NCBI GenBank assembly: GCA_003586115.2
Contig: QVOM02000116.1
Location: 44,339,024 to 44,403,023 of the forward strand
Reading direction: 5' to 3'
DNA: 64,000 bases
Source of the DNA: Salvator merianae
Lineage: Eukaryota; Chordata; Lepidosauria; Squamata; Teiidae
Part shown: positions 1 through 11,998 of the stretch, in pieces
How the letters are laid out: every line of letters starts with the position of its first letter
Numbering within the stretch: position 1 is the first letter of the stretch
Notes under the pieces: generated by a model
Told to the model about the DNA's origin: nothing
Database searches by the model: none
What the model saw: the letters and a program-made list of their open reading frames with translations, nothing else
Program-made: the position numbers and the translations under genes

Positions 1-139
1 GGCCACCATTTTGCATCTTTACAACAAGCACATCAGGTTACCCATCCAATCATCCTAGCATCCAAGAAGTGCAAAAGACTGGGCATTCAGTCAGGCGTTT
101 TAGAGCTGTGACAACAGAAGATCACTAAGAATACAGGAA
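1..139. other. non-coding, nothing recognised
   Basis: Mixed-composition DNA before a CR1-like fragment. No open frame, RNA or repeat is recognised. Confidence 0.4.
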
Positions 140-355
140 TGCCCTACTGGAACTGACCCATGCTCCATCTAGTCCAGCAGTCTGTTCTCACAATAGTCAA
201 CCAGCTTCACAAGAAAGCCCACTAGCAGGACAGGACCACACAGTTTGCCTTGCTCACAGTCTCTCATCAGCTTATTTTTGGAAACATACCACCTTCTACT
301 GCAATGAAGACTAATACTATTGATAGCCCTGGCTTCCATTAGATGGTCCAACCTT
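140..355 (-). mobile_element. CR1-like LINE 3'-end fragment
   Basis: Read on the minus strand this resembles the 3' untranslated end of a reptile CR1-type LINE. On the plus strand the phrases CATCTAGTCCAGCAGTCTG, AAGCCCACTAGCAGGAC and TTGATAGCCCTGGCTTCC appear in the expected order. The same family occurs again at 55829-56263 with its terminal TAAGAACATAAG end, which this copy lacks. It is heavily diverged, has no coding capacity, and is a dead fragment. Confidence 0.65.
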
Positions 356-694
356 TTCTGAAATCATCCAAGCTGATGGTCAACACTACATCTCCTGGTA
401 GCACTGTAAAGGTATGTGTGAACATAAAATGTGAATTTGGATCCCCAAATCTAGAACCCAAATCTGCCAGTGCTAAGAACCCACTAGCCCATTCAATGAA
501 TAGTTTGCAAACCCATCCAAACATGCCCTGGCCAACTCTGACCTACTCCCATCAGGCCAATGAGGTCTTACCTGGGCTGTTAAAATTCATCGACGAGGGA
601 AGACCATGGTAGACAGCATCCTCCTTCATTGAGTGGAGGACTACAAGTCCTTCCAAAAGGCCTAGTGTGTGGACATGCATACGCCCACTTTCTG
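356..694. other. non-coding, nothing recognised
   Basis: Small open frames occur on both strands, but none has recognisable motifs or codon structure. Confidence 0.4.
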
Positions 695-745
695 CAAAGG
701 CCTTGGACGGGATAGAAATACTAAATAAATAAATAGATAAATATT
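695..745 (+). repeat. L2-type 3' tail with AAAT repeats
   Basis: GGGATAGAAATACTAAATAAA followed by (AAAT)n matches the 3' end seen at 17140-17236 and, more distantly, the end of the long L2 fragment at 41815. It is a short 3'-end remnant, either of L2 or of a SINE that uses the L2 tail. Confidence 0.6.
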
Positions 746-3312
746 TGCATGCTCTGGCAGCCAATTTGGAAGAGCAAAAATATGACAAACAAGCAGAAAC
801 TGCCACTCAGAGTTCCAGATCTGTGCACCTCTATTCTGCATTGCAGGTTTGATTTCTAGATCTACATTAAATGCTCTATAATTTCAGGAGCATTTTTCCC
901 CTTAAAAACTTACACTATTATTCACTTAAGAGACAATGGTGATATGTTGCAGGTGATAAGAAGCTATTTGGGAAGATTCTATAGCAATCTGATTTCTGAC
1001 AACTTATTAAAATCTTTGGAGCCTGAGGCTAAAATTGACTGGAGGTCCCAAAACACACAGCTCTCATTAGACTAGCTCACTCTTATCCTGTATGCTTTCA
1101 TTTATCCTCTCCTCGCCCTATAGGAAAGGGATTTTATCACTAATAATGAATAAGTGTTTGAGCATTTTCAATGTTCGTGCAAATTTGCTTTAGTTTATAT
1201 TTTTTAAACAAAAAGCAGGTGAAAAAGAGGCTAAGAGGCAAATCAATGCTGTCTGGAAAAAGAACTGTTGGTATGATGTACAAAATTTTGACAGTAAGTG
1301 AGAAAAGACAGCCCACTCCAACATAATAGTCTCATCTCCATTACGTGGCAAAAGTTCATTTTCCAGGCCCTAGGGCAGCTGGTCTCCATTGCTCCGCCCA
1401 CCAAAGCACTCTGGAGACCCCAGAAAATCACCTTAAGATCAATGCATAAGACTGACTGTCAGGTCACTATCCTATGCCCTGGCATGGCCTAGTTGCAATA
1501 CACCTAGTTAAGAGAGGTCATGGGAACTCAACGGCTGGCTGCGCAGATAGAGACCAAGGTGCAGACATGTCAAAACACAGTCTGACTTGACATCAGTAGA
1601 ACCAAGGAGACACAAGGCCAAGGTGAGTCCATGATGACAGAGGTACTTTCTCCCAGGCATCTCTGCAAATTTCAGTGGAGTCATGGTGGAGCTCCAGATA
1701 TAGCAATCAAATGGAGCTAGGAATAAGATGTGTTTTGGTTCAGCAATATCTGCAGGATCACGTATTCTGTTGCCTGTCCTAGACACACACGTTCTATCAC
1801 TTGATTTAGATAAGGCCCATTAAGAAGGTAGTCATCCACTGGACAGCATTTGGCACCATCTACTTGCTTTTTTCTAGCTTGCTTGACCCAGCTGGCATAA
1901 CAGAAAAGCTTTAAAACCACTTCTGCCTCTCACTTCAACTTCCAGCCATCTTCACTGAAGAGGTAGCAGCCAGCTCTTTCCAATGCACTGGGATAGTTGA
2001 CACCGAAGCAGAAAAAGGTCCTAGGCTGGCACAGTGATGAGGGAGGTATGATCCCAAGCTTTGCTTTTGTCATCTTCAATCAGCTCTCAATGCAAATCAC
2101 CACTGTACTGCAACTGAAAGGGCCACCAAAATATTCTTCCCAGTCCTCTGAACTGCTGGCAGTTATTTCACATCTACAGATGTGGCTGTAGATGTGGGCC
2201 AGTCAGTGCCCCAAATTATGCCTAGACAGTGATAGGTTGTTGCGTTACTCCCTTCTATAAGATGTTCATATTCAGTTACCAATAATGGGGAGCTGCAGAA
2301 GCAATCAGGCATAGGGATTCTGGCAACCTCTTCAACTGATTCAAATAATGCACAAAAGGGATGTTATGGGTCCACATGGCATAATCCAACCTCACTACCA
2401 CTATTTCCATTCTTGTACTTGTTGGGCGTGTCTCCCCATCATTCATTCATTTAGCCCATTCCATAAGGCTTCTACTTTACATATATGGGGAGGTCTGAGT
2501 TACCATCCTTTTAGTGTAGAGAAGCCCATGTTTGCTCAGTTGAAAATGAAGGTGTGGAGGGCATTGAATGAACTAATAGTAGGGATAGATTGGCCTGGGT
2601 ATCCTCATGATTACACTTATACATTCTTTAAATGAAGTCTTCTCAAACTCCACCTCCATCCTATTGGGTAACATAGAAGAATTAATGAAGCAAACCTTAA
2701 TCTGACCCACTAAAGTAATTGAAAAATTTTGACACTGGTAGGAAATGCTACACTTAAGCCCTGGCATCTGACCATTTGACTCATGATGCCACGAACCAGC
2801 TGGATTGGGGAGACTCTGGGAGTTTTTCTAGAGAACATACGTGCAGTGGGCTCAGAAGATGCAGCTCCATCATCATCTGTTGAACCAAAGCCTCCATATG
2901 CATTCAGTCTCTGTGGGAACTGAAGCAGCAGCAAGAGGACACATTCAGTTAGTGCCTATAAGAGGGAGTGAGGAAGGAGGCTGGGAAAATGCAAGGCAGA
3001 TACAAAAAGCAAAAGATCCTCTCCCTTGGAACTCAACAGCGTAAGGAGTCTTTCTGTGGAGTCTTTGCGGCAAACGTCATCTTTCATAGCAGGCTTGTTG
3101 ATGCTTCTTTTGAATAACCAGGATTTAAAGACTCTGGGGCCAGGTTCTTAGGAAGGAGAAAGCTGGACAGTGGGACAAGACTGGGAACCAGTTCCAGTCA
3201 TTCCTGACATGGAGTTACCCTCTTTTTGAAGCTAAGCACTTCTAGATCTAACTGGTGCCCAGGTGACTGATGACTGTAGTAAAGTCTACCATTTTGTAGT
3301 GGGAGATTGGTA
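746..3312. other. intergenic DNA without recognisable genes
   Basis: About 2.5 kb of unremarkable non-coding DNA. Open frames of 60-95 codons are scattered on both strands without motifs, and overlap each other. I see no RNA gene or clear transposon end. Confidence 0.45.
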
Positions 3313-3432
3313 AAGGAAGGAAGGAAGGAAGGAAGGAAGGAAGGAAGGAAGGAAGGAAGGAAGGAAGGAAGGAAGGAAATAAGATGGGAAGGAAGGAGGG
3401 AGGGAAGGAAGAGGGGAGGGAGGGAGAGAGGG
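3313..3432. repeat. (GGAA)n microsatellite with purine-rich flank
   Basis: About 16 perfect GGAA units run from 3313 to about 3379, followed by imperfect GGAA/GGGA/GAGG units to about 3432. The array is an almost pure purine strand. The Ser/Pro-rich minus-strand frame across it is an artefact of the repeat. Confidence 0.95.
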
Positions 3433-4706
3433 CGGAGATGCTATTGCTACTATTAAAATAATTGCTACAGCATTTCTACTGTACAAAGTACTTCCCAAGT
3501 TTTATTGAACTAGTTGATCGGATTAATTTTAATATTCCCTTAAGAACTGTGTGTGTGTGTTCTGATGTGAAACTGAATTTAGCCATAAAATACCGTGTAA
3601 CAGCACAACAATGAAAGGCAGAGTGCTGCCAGCAACCTTTTTACTTAATATTCTTCGTATTCTGTCCTGAAACAATAGCATGCTCTTCTGGGTAAGACAA
3701 AAGAAATGAGAGGGTGTCAGTTTAAATTCCTCTGAACTTATTTCCCTGCTTTGTGAGCTAAAATTTCACCTGCCTGGGAACATATTTGTTTAAGATGGTG
3801 ATTATATCTGATTATAAGCTTATATTTAAGAAGCTAATATATGCTGTGCCAAGTATTGCTTTATCACATTTTATTGCTTAAGTATTATAATCCTTGCTTG
3901 TGTAAATGGATAAAATACCAACCAGCATTCCTTGAACCTCACTGAATGAATCTGATTTCTTTAGGTTCTTCTTAAAGACAATGCCTACTTTCTTCAGTTG
4001 CAAACACTTCATAAAAGTGATAGCTGAGAAAAATATGAAACAGTTATATGACTGGTCATCTATTTTTCTGCTCCTTTCGGAGATTCATTTGATGTGTTTT
4101 TGCAACTTTTGAAATGAATTCAAGTCCATGTAAGGACCTGCCATCCAAAATCTGAGTGCCTTTATGATGTCATTCTTGTGTTCTCTGAAACATTCTAGTA
4201 TTGGTACCTTCCTGGACTTTGGAAAGCATTTTTCTCATGAATAGCCAAGTTCAGCAGTTGTTTTACAGCTTTGGCTACACCACCTCTGAATCTTGAAAAA
4301 TAAATCGGAAATTGATTGTTTTGCCTTACCTAAACCTAGGTATTTTGTTTACCATCTAAATTATCTTCTAAAATATACTACCAAACCATCAGTTATTAGT
4401 AGCTAAGAAAGGCATTCCTAATTTTAGAAAACCTTGTGACCTTTTTACCTATTACCTATCTTCTATATATCTCACAAAATAAATTACTCTATGTTCTCTT
4501 TCAGCTCATAACTGCCCACTATTTTTTACCTGGCATTTATTAGTATTTAAGTGAATGCAGCAGGGTTTTACCACTTTTCTTATCACTGACAAGAAAATTG
4601 TGTGGATGTCTTCAGGTAATCAACAGGAGTCAGACTTGTCTTCATGGCATCTTTATCCAGCCTTACTTTTTAAAACTTTTAAGTGTTAGTCTTTGGAATA
4701 ATTTTA
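3433..4706. other. AT-rich non-coding DNA
   Basis: Low-complexity-free, AT-rich sequence with a short GT run near 3550. No gene or transposon is recognised. It could be old unique sequence. Confidence 0.45.
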
Positions 4707-4850
4707 GGGTGATTCTGCACTGGGCTATATTTCAGACCAGTCAGCGTACTAGGAGACTTCCTTCTACATTCTGGTGTGGTTTAAGGGGGGGGGCCTGTGT
4801 GCTCCTAGTACACTTGCTGGTCCGATATACTAGTCAGTATGGAATTGGCC
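4707..4850. mobile_element. H-C element: 144-bp Harbinger-like MITE, complete
   Basis: The left end GGGTGATTCTGCACTG and the inverted right end GGCCAATTCCATACTG form terminal inverted repeats. Direct TTA copies lie immediately outside (4704-4706 and 4851-4853), as expected for PIF/Harbinger integration, which duplicates a 3-bp TWA-type target. There is no coding capacity, so movement would have needed a transposase encoded elsewhere. A related copy is at 16918-17075 and a right-end fragment at 10000-10051. The superfamily assignment is inferred from the target duplication and end style. Confidence 0.75.
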
Positions 4851-4853
4851 TTA

Positions 4854-5821
4854 GTCTGCATTTCTGAGACCTTGAAAACAGGGCTCTGCTTTTTGGACTA
4901 ATGGAAATGCTAACAGCAGTAGTGGCATGCCACGTGGTGGTAGTGGCATTGTAGGACAGCAGGGCAAAAAACTGACAACACTTCCACCCCTCTATAGTAG
5001 GATGTAAGCTTCTGTCTCCCACATGCACACTGCAGTCTGGCATTTTTGCAGTTGGAACCCATCAACAGAAGCCAGGTTCCCTAGCCAGACCTGACAGTAA
5101 ATCCAGAAATGGGTTGCATAGATTTTAAGCCGGGCAAGATGCTTAGCAAATGGCTTCTCCATGCCAATTCAGCAGTTGGGGCACCATCAATGTGGTTTTT
5201 CCTGATATGAGATTTAAGTTGATCAGATAGCAAAAAGAAAAGTTTGGATGGAACCCTCTGTGGAGCCACAGACTTGTTAATTGTCTGGTTCTCGCCTCCA
5301 CAATGCCATGGACTTGCCTGGTTGACAGGCCACCATGGTACCCCTAACCCCAGTTTCTATAGGTGACAAAAGTCTTGTTGTCTGTGTGAACCGAACTAAA
5401 GCATTTTGCAAGGCATAACTATTTACCATCCTCTTTATGATTCATCATTGTCTTCTGTGTCATGTTCAGATAGTATCTGTTCCACAGGCTTAATTAAAAT
5501 TATCATGGGAAATTTTTGAAATGCAGATTCATATAATCTTATCAAACAGGTATATGACCATTGTCTCTGCCTTATTCAGAGTTCCTGTCAGTCATGCAGA
5601 ACATTTATTCTCCCATCTACATTTTCAGTTTGAATAGGATTTCTACTTTACAGCACATTACCTTACATTATCTCTCTTTGTTCTGGTCCCTCATACTACT
5701 TTTTCATTCCAGCCACCACTAGCTTTGGCAATAACTCTAAATCAGTGGTAGAAATTCTGGGCAGGTTAAGTGGCTGTCCCCAGAAACCTTTGTTGACTTC
5801 CATGGAGCCACAGTGGCAGAA
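4854..5821. other. non-coding, nothing recognised
   Basis: Mixed sequence between two DNA elements. No convincing open frame or repeat. Confidence 0.4.
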
Positions 5822-6280
5822 GTCCTTTCCACACCTACCCTCCCACCCTGTTCCAGAATGAGCAACTCATTCTACACTGGGACAGAATGCTGTTGGAGCA
5901 TAACAAGGCTGGACGCATTCAGACAGCCCATTCTGCTCCAGCCCCAGCTGTTGCCTCTTAAAAGCCCATGGAGGCAGTTTCAAGGCTCTGAAGGCTGAAC
6001 CCACTTCTGGCAGTCCTTCCTAGAACATTGCTGAAATAAGTTCCCCATGGTATACAGGACTACAAGGGCATGCCATCCACACACCTCCATAGTCCAGTGT
6101 TCCAATGTTGAGGTCCGCAGCTATACCAGGTTAGGGTGCTTTGGGGGGCACCTTAGAATATTCCACACTTCATCCAATGAGACTGGAGGACAGGGCCTAC
6201 CCTAGTCTTCACTAGAATGCAGATGACAGACCCTTATTCCAGACTTTATTCCAGATTAAGCCCCAGTACAGAAAGAGTCC
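5822..6280. mobile_element. H-A element copy 1 (non-autonomous DNA transposon)
   Basis: About 459 bp bounded by GTCCTTTCCACACCTACC on the left and, inverted, GGACTCTTTCTGTACTGG on the right. The interior shares phrases with other H-A copies in the window, such as CCACTTCTGGCAG followed by a fast-evolving middle, and CATCCAATG near the right. No open frame of transposase size. A second copy starts only 21 bp further on. Confidence 0.65.
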
Positions 6281-6300
6281 AAGACAGAAACAGAGATAGG

Positions 6301-6819
6301 GGGCCTTTCCACACTTACCTGTGGAACGGTTCCTGAAGGTTACTAGTGACCACCATTCTGTGCCTTGGTAAAGTCCAAGGGAGGCTACAGTCAGTGTTGG
6401 TACGTTCATCCACATTGGATATAGCATAGACTAGACTAGGCAGCCCAAAATGGCCACCTAGTCTGAAACACCAGTAGACCTTTTTTAAAAGGTCTACCAA
6501 TAGTCTAACAGGTCCTCAACTGGACTGTATGGTGTGCGGATACCTCTGTATTCTGGTTTACCAAGGGGACTCCTTTCAGCAGTGTACCAAAGTGCACCAC
6601 CAAAATGGGTCCCTGGGGGCTCTGAGACCAGAAAATTTTGTTCCTGCCCATCAGAGTTTGCGGAGGCAGTCTCCGAACCTATCGGAGCAGCAGCTATTCT
6701 AGAACAGCCATCCAAATACGGACAGCATTGTTCTGGGACACATGAAGCCATCTAGCTGGTGGATCATTCTAGCTGGTCTCACTGGACCGATCCACAAGAG
6801 ATAAGTGTAGAAACAGTCC
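6301..6819. mobile_element. H-A element copy 2, adjacent to copy 1
   Basis: The left end is GGGCCTTTCCACACTTACC and the inverted right end is GGACTGTTTCTACAC. The interior carries the H-A phrases ACCAAAATGGGTCCC and CATCCACATTGG. Length is about 519 bp. Its right flank begins AAGACAGA, as does the right flank of copy 1. It is non-coding. Confidence 0.65.
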
Positions 6820-6825
6820 AAGACA

Positions 6826-6882
6826 GATAGTGTTTCACTTCCACAAATCTTAGAGATAGTGTTTCACTTCCATAAATCTTGA
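6826..6882. repeat. 29-bp direct duplication
   Basis: GATAGTGTTTCACTTCCAC at 6826 is repeated at 6855 with one or two changes, giving a two-copy tandem repeat of period 29 directly beside the right end of an H-A element. Confidence 0.85.
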
Positions 6883-6949
6883 GTTTCTGTAACATGACAA
6901 TTCCTTTCCCATAGAATTACAGTATTGTAAGGTGCTATTTAGGCCATTG

Positions 6950-7160
6950 AGTTATTTTATTTATTACCTGTATTTGTATTAGTTTTATGGGCATCTTATA
7001 GAACAACAGTATAAAAACCTAAAAATACAACTGAACAATAAAATTAAGAACTAGACATTCAAAACAGATGTTAAAAAAAAGCCCACAGGCAATGAGAGAG
7101 AAGCTATGATCTTCAAAGGTAATTGGTTCCACCACTGAACTTGTTTTCAGTCCTTTTGAC
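6950..7160 (-). mobile_element. L2-like 3'-end fragment
   Basis: On the minus strand this starts within an L2-like 3' region and ends in (AAAT)n, seen on the plus strand as TTATTTTATTTATTACC. The CCACAGGCAATGAGAG and GGTTCCACCACTGAAC phrases lie at spacing like that in other squamate L2-type 3' fragments. It is diverged and non-coding. Confidence 0.45.
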
Positions 7161-8439
7161 ACTCAGTTCCTGAACTTGCCACCAATAGATACTTAACATA
7201 TGGCCCCCCACACATACATGCGCACACTTCAGCTAAAACTAAGAGGCCACACTGTAGAAGAAAAATGTTGCAGAAATCATTAAGCTTCAGTTCAGTTGCA
7301 GTCGCTTCTATCAATAGGTCTGTGCAAAAAGAACTGTTCCAGTTGTTAAAATACAGAAAAGTTGTGACATATGGTAAGCCGTGGTGTGCTTATGTGGCAA
7401 TCAAGTTTCACTGTGATTTTTATTTCCGTTAACTACCTCAGGATCTAATGACGGTGACTAAAAAAGGATGTCAGCCACTGGCTTGTAAAATTAGCAAAGG
7501 ACTCAAAACAGTTGTTTGCACAGTGGCATATTTTTAAGACAAGGCAGCTGGGGAAAAGAGACCAAGGAGAAAGAACAAAAGAGAAGGAGAAGTGTGTGTC
7601 AAGCTGGCTAGCTGGGCATTTAACAATATTTTTTGCTGTTTCACTGTGGCTAGTCCTCTCTTTTTAATTTTTAATTGTTGCAGAAACAGAATTTTTCCGT
7701 AGGCTTGTTAATAATATTATCTTTGTTTTATGCCTTCCATTTCTTTTTACAAAGAGCTGCAGATTTTTCTATCCCCTGACTTCTTCTGATAAGCCGGTGC
7801 ACTAAAGGAACACAATAAGACTATTGGTGCAAATTACTGAACAGATAATGTTGCCTGACATTAAGGTCAATGGTGTTGTTTGCTATGGGAAAGGTAGTTA
7901 AATTTATATAAAAGATTGCTCAAATTAGGGAGACCCAATGTCATTGGCTAGTTACAGCAAGTAAAATTATAAAAATGCTAATAGGTTCTCCTATCATAAT
8001 AAATTTATTTTGTTGCTAATAAAATGGAGGGGAGAAAATCCAATCATATTTAAATATATAGTTCACAATATTCATATTATTATCTGTCTGGACTTTAATT
8101 CTTGTATTCATGCATTCTGCTAAAATGACAAGCCCATGCAATTTGGAGAGGCCTTCACCTCCTCTCATTATGAGTTTTTCTCAGAACTTTCTTTCCAGTA
8201 TTCTTTCTCAAGAGCTGGAAGGACATTTGGATTTTCTACACAGATTTTGACATCAGCTCTGACCAGTGGCTGTATCACCATGAAATGCCATTGGCCAAAT
8301 GGGACGTGATGTACCAGCTCATCTGCTCTGTAGGGCTATTGGTTGGGGATCTTTTATGGAGGGCAAATGGCATGAAATAGAGATGATCAACGAGGTGCAA
8401 CAGAAACTCAGAAAACAGCCAAATGGCATATGGCATACT
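7161..8439. other. AT-rich non-coding DNA, largely repeat-free
   Basis: The interval from about 7600 to 8040 is AT-rich, lacks transposon ends and has several TAAT-type cores. It is a reasonable place to look for a conserved non-coding element. No gene is visible. Confidence 0.35.
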
Positions 8440-8447
8440 TTATAATG

Positions 8448-8637
8448 CAGTGATTCCCAACCAGGGGTACATGTACCCTCAGGGATACGAACCAGGGCAT
8501 TTAGGGATATGTGAAAAAAATTGTATAATGGCAGAAAAATGCACATACATTACCTACATCTTGCTAATATGAAGGGAACAATTTATGGAAATGGGCTACT
8601 GAGGGGTACTCAAGCGAACAAAGGTTGGGAACCTCTG
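8448..8637. mobile_element. 190-bp hAT-type MITE
   Basis: The left end CAGTGATTCCCAACC and the inverted right end CAGAGGTTCCCAACC are typical hAT inverted repeats. The flanks TTATAATG (8440-8447) and CTATAATA (8638-8645) match at 6 of 8 positions, consistent with an aged 8-bp hAT target duplication. It has no coding capacity. Confidence 0.8.
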
Positions 8638-8645
8638 CTATAATA

Positions 8646-9927
8646 CATCACACTACAAATGAGAACATTACAGAATACGAACTATAATGGCACAATGGAA
8701 GCATCTGGAGAAAGGAGCAGAGACAAGAGGTACCTGGATGTGTGCTTTAATGGATTTCTGGGTTGGCAGACAAAAAAACAAGAGGGTTATAACTGAGGAA
8801 CCTAGGTGCATCATGCCTTCTTTTCAGAGTCTTAAACTAGGGTAGAATGATTCAATCCTATAAGTGGGACAGTTGGCTGCCTTGCTGTGCCAAAGACATA
8901 GTAGGGAGGCATATAATACTTTCTGGGTTTGTAGACCAGGTGGGGAAACAATGGGCAAGGGAACAGAACCTTCAAAGATTCCACGATTATCACTAGCTAC
9001 ATCTGTTGATCACTGATGACATACTATGGAAATATATGTATAATGCAAAGAGTAAACTAATCATTAGAGAGGAGTTCCAAAGTTTTGTTATTATCAAATG
9101 GAAATGGTGCCCCAGAATAAGGGAAACAAGGGAAAGAAATGAAAAACAAATTGACTTGGCTTGGCTTGATCACTCCAGATCTTAAGAAAAGTGAAGTGCA
9201 ACACCAATATAATTGACTACTTTTGGCCATCAACTTCGTAGTCTAATAAAAATGGGTGAGTTAATGCTACCACCATGAAGTCTTGCCATGGACAGGAGTT
9301 TCAGCTACAACAGTTCTCTGCAGGACTGTCAGCTGTCTGTTGGGAGAAGGGAAAAAGTACTCAAGGATTCCTGCGTGACCTAGGGCTGCAGAGTTCTATG
9401 AACTAGTTATGTCCAGAAGGGATCCACTCCATCAGAGTCTCTACCCAAGATCATGACCTGTGGGATTGCCACTAGTTTTACATGACAGCTGGGAGAATTG
9501 CACAGCTCTTGTTCCATAGAATATATTGTGGCTGAAAGGGCCTGTTTTTATACTTCTTGAACCTTTCCTATATGAAGTAATTATTTTGCCTCTCCTCTTT
9601 ACTAATTGAGTTAAAATAGGAAAGCTAGATCTCTGAATGATGAAAGAAACAAGAGAATACAGAACATGGGGCAACGGAGATTCTTCTAATACATCAGGGC
9701 CCAACTATACCTAAATTTCAATCCAGCTTCAGAGTGAATAAACCCATTAGCAAAGTGACTAGTCATTTTCTTTCCTCCTTAGGTAACCCAAAGATGATTT
9801 TTCTGAGTTAGAGAATGCCGAAAGAGCATAAGGATGGAGCAAGGGAACTCTCCAGACTCAGAAGGACTTGCCCTTTGAGCCATACAGAGAGATTCAGCAA
9901 AATCATGACCAGATGGGCCCAAGTTAT
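8646..9927. other. non-coding, nothing recognised
   Basis: Mixed AT-rich sequence with short random frames on both strands. No clear transposon ends or RNA genes. Confidence 0.4.
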
Positions 9928-9999
9928 TTGAGATATTTATTTATTTAGTCATAGTCTGTATGAAAGCTGTGAACAATCAACAATCAATAACACAACCAG
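9928..9999 (-). repeat. L2-type 3' tail
   Basis: TATTTATTTATTTAGTCATA on the plus strand is the inverted form of the AAAT-ending L2-type tail. The fragment is cut short where an H-C right end begins. Confidence 0.45.
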
Positions 10000-10051
10000 T
10001 GAGCAGAATTACGCTTGCTGGTCCGGTATACCGGCCAGTGCAGAATTGCCC
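10000..10051. mobile_element. H-C element, right-end fragment
   Basis: The sequence GGTATACCGGCCAGTGCAG leading to GAATTGCCC, then TTA, matches the right ends of the H-C copies at 4850 and 17075. The left part is missing. Confidence 0.65.
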
Positions 10052-10054
10052 TTA

Positions 10055-10779
10055 GCTCTTGTATCTAATAACCATTTGAACGTACTATTCAGAATTTATC
10101 TAAATTCCTCCACAACTTTTTATCTTTGCAGTGCTATATTAACTCCTTTTAAGTGGAAAAAGGGGGACTCTTGAACATTAAATGTATTGTTAAGTTCCAC
10201 TTCAGCAGCTTGAAATTCCCAGCAAGTTACTTTATTGGAAAATTCTGCCAAGCTGTTGTGTGCGATTTACTTCAGGTTCTCTATTTTTATTTTTATATTC
10301 TCAGTACCCATGTTTGTACGTTATCCAGAAATAAATTTTCAGTCAGTGATTTTGTTGAATCTCACTTTAGCCTAGGCAATGTCTGTCAGGCTGGCACTTT
10401 CCAACTCATTGGAAGAGACCTGTCAGGTTTTTCCCCCTGAAAAGCAAGCTTTTATTTTGAAAAACGTATTCACTTTCATAGAGTTGACTATTGCCTGGAT
10501 GTTGTACAAGTTTATTCTGTCTCAAAGCTTCAGTTTGTTGCCATTTTATTACATACCTTCTCAGAAGTAAATAGCATAGAGATAAATAGGACATAAATTT
10601 CCTTTATTGGATGAAATAGAGATAATTTGAATAGAAATGCAATCTTAATGGTGTTTCAGTTGCCATAGGATCTACTTATTTTGACCCCTGGTTTAGTTAT
10701 ATAATGTATCTTTATCCTGTCCTTAAGCCTACCAAAGCCTTCCAAATCTGCTTACAAAGTGTAATATAGTATGGCAACA
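10055..10779. other. non-coding, nothing recognised
   Basis: AT-rich. Overlapping short frames of 60-95 codons have no recognisable motif. Confidence 0.4.
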
Positions 10780-11040
10780 TTTGTGTGTCCGAACTGTGAA
10801 TGGGCCACAAGGATTGCACCCCAAAGCTCACCTCAGGAGGGCACACACTGGTATGAAACATGGTGGCATGAGCTTCACAGTTAAACGGGTTTACCAGTAA
10901 TCCAGATCAAGGTCTCCTTAACCTGGATCAGGCTTCATCTAAATCAGACAGAGTCGATTCAGCAAGGGGCAAGGCCTCCTAGATCCATATTAACATGTGG
11001 ATCTGGAGCTCTAGATGTGAACTACATGGACTTTTAATTT
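10780..11040. mobile_element. H-A element fragment
   Basis: Phrases such as CAGTAATCCAGATCAAGG, AAGGCCTCCTAGATCCATA and TTAACATGTGGATCTGGAG line up in order with the right part of the H-A copy at 43800-44223. Terminal repeats are not preserved, so this is a partial copy. Confidence 0.5.
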
Positions 11041-11206
11041 GCATTAAAGATCTATGCAGAAAGTGTGTTAGGTCTCTTTCGACTGAAAGCCTGTGGGTTG
11101 AGAGATGTTTAAAATTCTGTATTGTAAGCCACTGTGAGAGAATTTTTATACTTAAAGGTAGGAATAAAATGCAATGAATGAATGCAAGAATGAATGAATG
11201 AATGAA
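11041..11206 (+). repeat. L2/CORE-SINE-type 3' end with GAAT repeats
   Basis: TATTGTAAGCCACTGTGAGA followed about 35 bp later by AATAAAATGCAATGAATGAA and further (AATG)n units is the reptile LINE/SINE tail type. The AATG array covers about 11174-11206. Confidence 0.6.
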
Positions 11207-11998
11207 TGCCCAAGCACCCGCCCATTAACTGAACAGAACAGTATTCATCTAGGTACCAACACTGTCATTCACGCTGGACTGCAATACCAGAAGTAATTGT
11301 TTGCACTTTGAAACTGCTTTTCTAGCATCTCAAGGGACAGCACCCCTCAGTAATGTCTGTACAAGTGCATGCTTGTCCAACTGCAGGAAATGTGATGCAG
11401 AAAGTGCATTCACAGCCCTACCTAGGCAAAATGCTTCCCTCAGGCTTTGAGAAAAGGGAGACTGGGTTGGATCAAGCATGCAGGGGGAAGATGAGGGGGA
11501 GCACCATCTCCTCTCTTTTCCCGCAGCCTGATGTGTTAGCCTGACCCTCCTCACCACTCGCCACAGTAGCCCTCAGCTACCACTGGGGTCGTATCTTCAC
11601 CTTCTCCCTGCCATGAAAGCATTTCTCTCACGGGTGAGAAAGATTTTTTTTTCAACCCAAGCTGAGTTGCTAGTCTTGGGTAGAATGGTAACTGCTGTAG
11701 TTTGCATTATTTGCTTTTTAAATTTGTTCTTTTGAGCACAAAATTCAATGAAAGGCTGGAAAGTCAGAAAAAAATTAAATACTGGGTACACATCCCTGCC
11801 CTAGGGAACTATTACCAGCTACAAAAGACCAAAGTATCCAGATGATTATGTGTTATGTTTTCCAACATCTAAGCCTGGATTAAGCGCTCAAGGTTTCTAT
11901 CAGAAGCAGAAGGTAGAATAATAAATGATCAAACATGTAAAAAAGGGAAGGGAAAGAAGAGACAAGTTTTCAAAAATAAAAAATAAAAATGAATTCTA
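11207..11998. other. non-coding, nothing recognised
   Basis: Mixed sequence. Short frames on both strands near 11330-11560 overlap and have no motifs. Confidence 0.4.

Noticed and set aside
3286..3498. Minus-strand Ser/Pro/Leu-rich frame
   Set aside because: It is the translation of the GGAA microsatellite; no non-repeat coding sequence.
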